Of a stretch of 64,000 nt of DNA, positions 62,858 through 64,000 are shown in pieces. Made by a program: the position numbers and the translations under genes. The notes under the pieces are model-generated. The model ran no database searches. It saw nothing but the letters and a program-made list of their open reading frames with translations, and was not told the origin of the DNA. The stretch's first letter is position 1. The number at the start of each line of letters is the position of its first letter. The stretch is from contig OX377206.1 in the NCBI GenBank assembly GCA_947396885.1, positions 14,941,466 through 15,005,465 of the forward strand. The letters run 5' to 3'. Source of the DNA: Heligmosomoides polygyrus polygyrus (Eukaryota; Nematoda; Chromadorea; Rhabditida; Heligmosomidae).

Positions 62858-64000
62858 AAGCCGTTTGGGCCCCCTGATGGGACCGCAAGATTTGACTCAA
62901 CCCAGCTGGGCAAATGTGCAATAGACACTTTGAGAATTTCCAAAACAATCCCTGAAGTAAGGGAGCATCAGTAAAATTGTCTCACCATGCACCGTTACGA
63001 AGATTGTCGATCACCAACAATAAACCTTGTGCTCGGCTGGCTCCATTTCACTGGTCCTTATTGTTTCGATCTGAAATGAGCACCTAGCTTCCAGGAAAAC
63101 GGAACCAGCAGATAAAAGGATTTCCCACCATTTAGCTGATTGAGAAGCCAGCGAAAATCTCGTCCCTTTGGGAAATATTTCTGAAATCAACTGTAACTTT
63201 CCACTCGGTGTCGATGAAATCATAGGTACTCTGACGAAGTATAGTGTTAGGTGTTCATACAATGCTCCCAGAAACTTCTTGTATTAAGTCAAGAGCCCTT
63301 TATAGCCATAGAGAAAACAATATTAAAAATTGTGAATGAAGAGAAACCAGGTAAATACCAGCTGCGTGCGGTTAAACAGATCGAATTCAGGCTAGAGTTA
63401 CTTTGTTAAAGAATCTATGATGGAGAGCTAGTACGGTGAGCCTTCAAAAAGCTTAAGTTGCTAGATAATTTTGCTCCAAATAACCTGATATGTGATCAAG
63501 TAAGTTACTATTCAGGACGCATTGAAGGGGACTTCAATGCGTCCTGAATAGTAACGTTCTTGATCACATATCAGGTTATTTGGAGCACAATTATACAACA
63601 ACTAAAGCTTTTTGAAGAAAGGTCAAAGAAATCGAGCCAGAAAAGGATGCCGCCCATCTCTTATTCAATAATTTCTTTTCAAAACACTATCGGTTTACTG
63701 ACATCCGTTTTCCTTCAGAAATAAAGCGCGTGGCGCACTCCATAAGTGTGACTGACAACGTGACCGCTCTTCAGAGGTCTTTGCTTTTAAGCGGAACTCA
63801 TACCGAGCGCATGCAGAACAATATACGTCCAAATCGTTCGGACATGACCGGTAACGCGTACGGTTGCGTAAGCGGGACAATAAATAACGAGTACGGCGGT
63901 CGGTTGAAGTCCAGAGCGGTAGACGACCCATGAGAAAGTATTCCTAGGGAACAAATACTGCACTCAATGAGGACGTTAGTCCGGTAGAAAAGGAAACAAC
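62858..64000 (-). pseudogene. EGF-like gene family, copy C (continues beyond the window)
   Basis: Matches copies A and B: the exon near 62,945-62,870 after TTCTCAAAG (VSIAHLPSW), the exon ending at GTGAGACAATT near 62,983 (IETIRTSEMEPAEHKVYCW region), and the exon ending at GTGGGAAATC near 63,126 (SGKLQLISEIFPKGTRF). Here the donor GTGAGA of A and B has become GTGGGA. Further up, EGF-like sequence at 63,880-63,760 (RNRTRYRSCPNDLDV) is followed directly by FLFYRTNVLIE at the edge. These are about 1.1 kb apart in copy B, so C has a deletion. It is interrupted by the inverted duplication at 63,442-63,617. Confidence 0.5.
63442..63617. repeat. 86-bp inverted duplication inside copy C
   Basis: The arm 63,442-63,527 (ending CAGGACGCATTGAAG) and the arm 63,532-63,617 (starting CTTCAATGCGTCCTG) are inverted copies with few mismatches and the loop GGGA. 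Copy A (about 11,811-11,895) has the left arm once, followed by TCCCCTTTCC and the common downstream sequence. The right arm was therefore added in C. Confidence 0.9.

Overview
The window is eukaryotic, repeat-saturated DNA, most likely from a parasitic nematode of the strongylid/hookworm type. This is an inference from the element spectrum (RTE-like LINE, Tc3-like and mariner elements, Ty3/gypsy with one fused gag-pol frame) and from short introns of about 56 bp ending in TTCTCAG-like acceptors. There is no operon structure, no rRNA, no CRISPR array and no convincing intact housekeeping gene. Most long open frames are transposon frames, repeat artefacts or antisense shadows.

Layout: 0-6.5 kb holds a Mutator-like transposase remnant, a foldback-type element with a Harbinger-like MITE nested in it, one copy of a duplicated segment and a Tc3-like pseudogene. 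6.5-22.7 kb is minus-strand debris of a multi-exon, EGF-like-repeat gene family (copies E, A, D), interrupted by SINE-like elements, a coding-like repeat array (14.7-15.7 kb) and an inverted-repeat element (17.8-18.9 kb). 22,796-30,838 is an almost intact Ty3/gypsy-type LTR retrotransposon on the minus strand. It has 333-bp LTRs with one mismatch seen, a TAAT target duplication, a polypurine tract, a candidate primer site, a tandem-repeat leader and a 2,175-residue Gag-Pol frame carrying an extra domain of about 415 residues after integrase. 31-37 kb has one possible two-exon gene and a Tc1/mariner-class element with long repeat-bearing inverted termini. 38-46.7 kb has two LINE copies; the plus-strand one carries an internal RT duplication with a hairpin at the junction.

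46.7-49.2 kb is the second copy of the 0.9-4.7 kb segment, interrupted by a TTAA-flanked piggyBac-like MITE. 49.97-54.38 kb is a large imperfect palindrome whose arms differ by four insertions (Harbinger-like MITE, mariner, a MITE-bearing block, foldback element); for three of them the opposite arm preserves the empty site. 55.7-64 kb returns to the EGF-like family: copy B, with a start codon and signal-peptide-like first exon, and copy C, entering at the right edge and carrying an 86-bp inverted duplication.

The most unusual items are the post-integrase domain of the LTR element, the nested palindrome with internal empty-site controls, the template-switch hairpins at 45.6 and 63.5 kb, the modular foldback family, and the dispersed EGF-like gene family.
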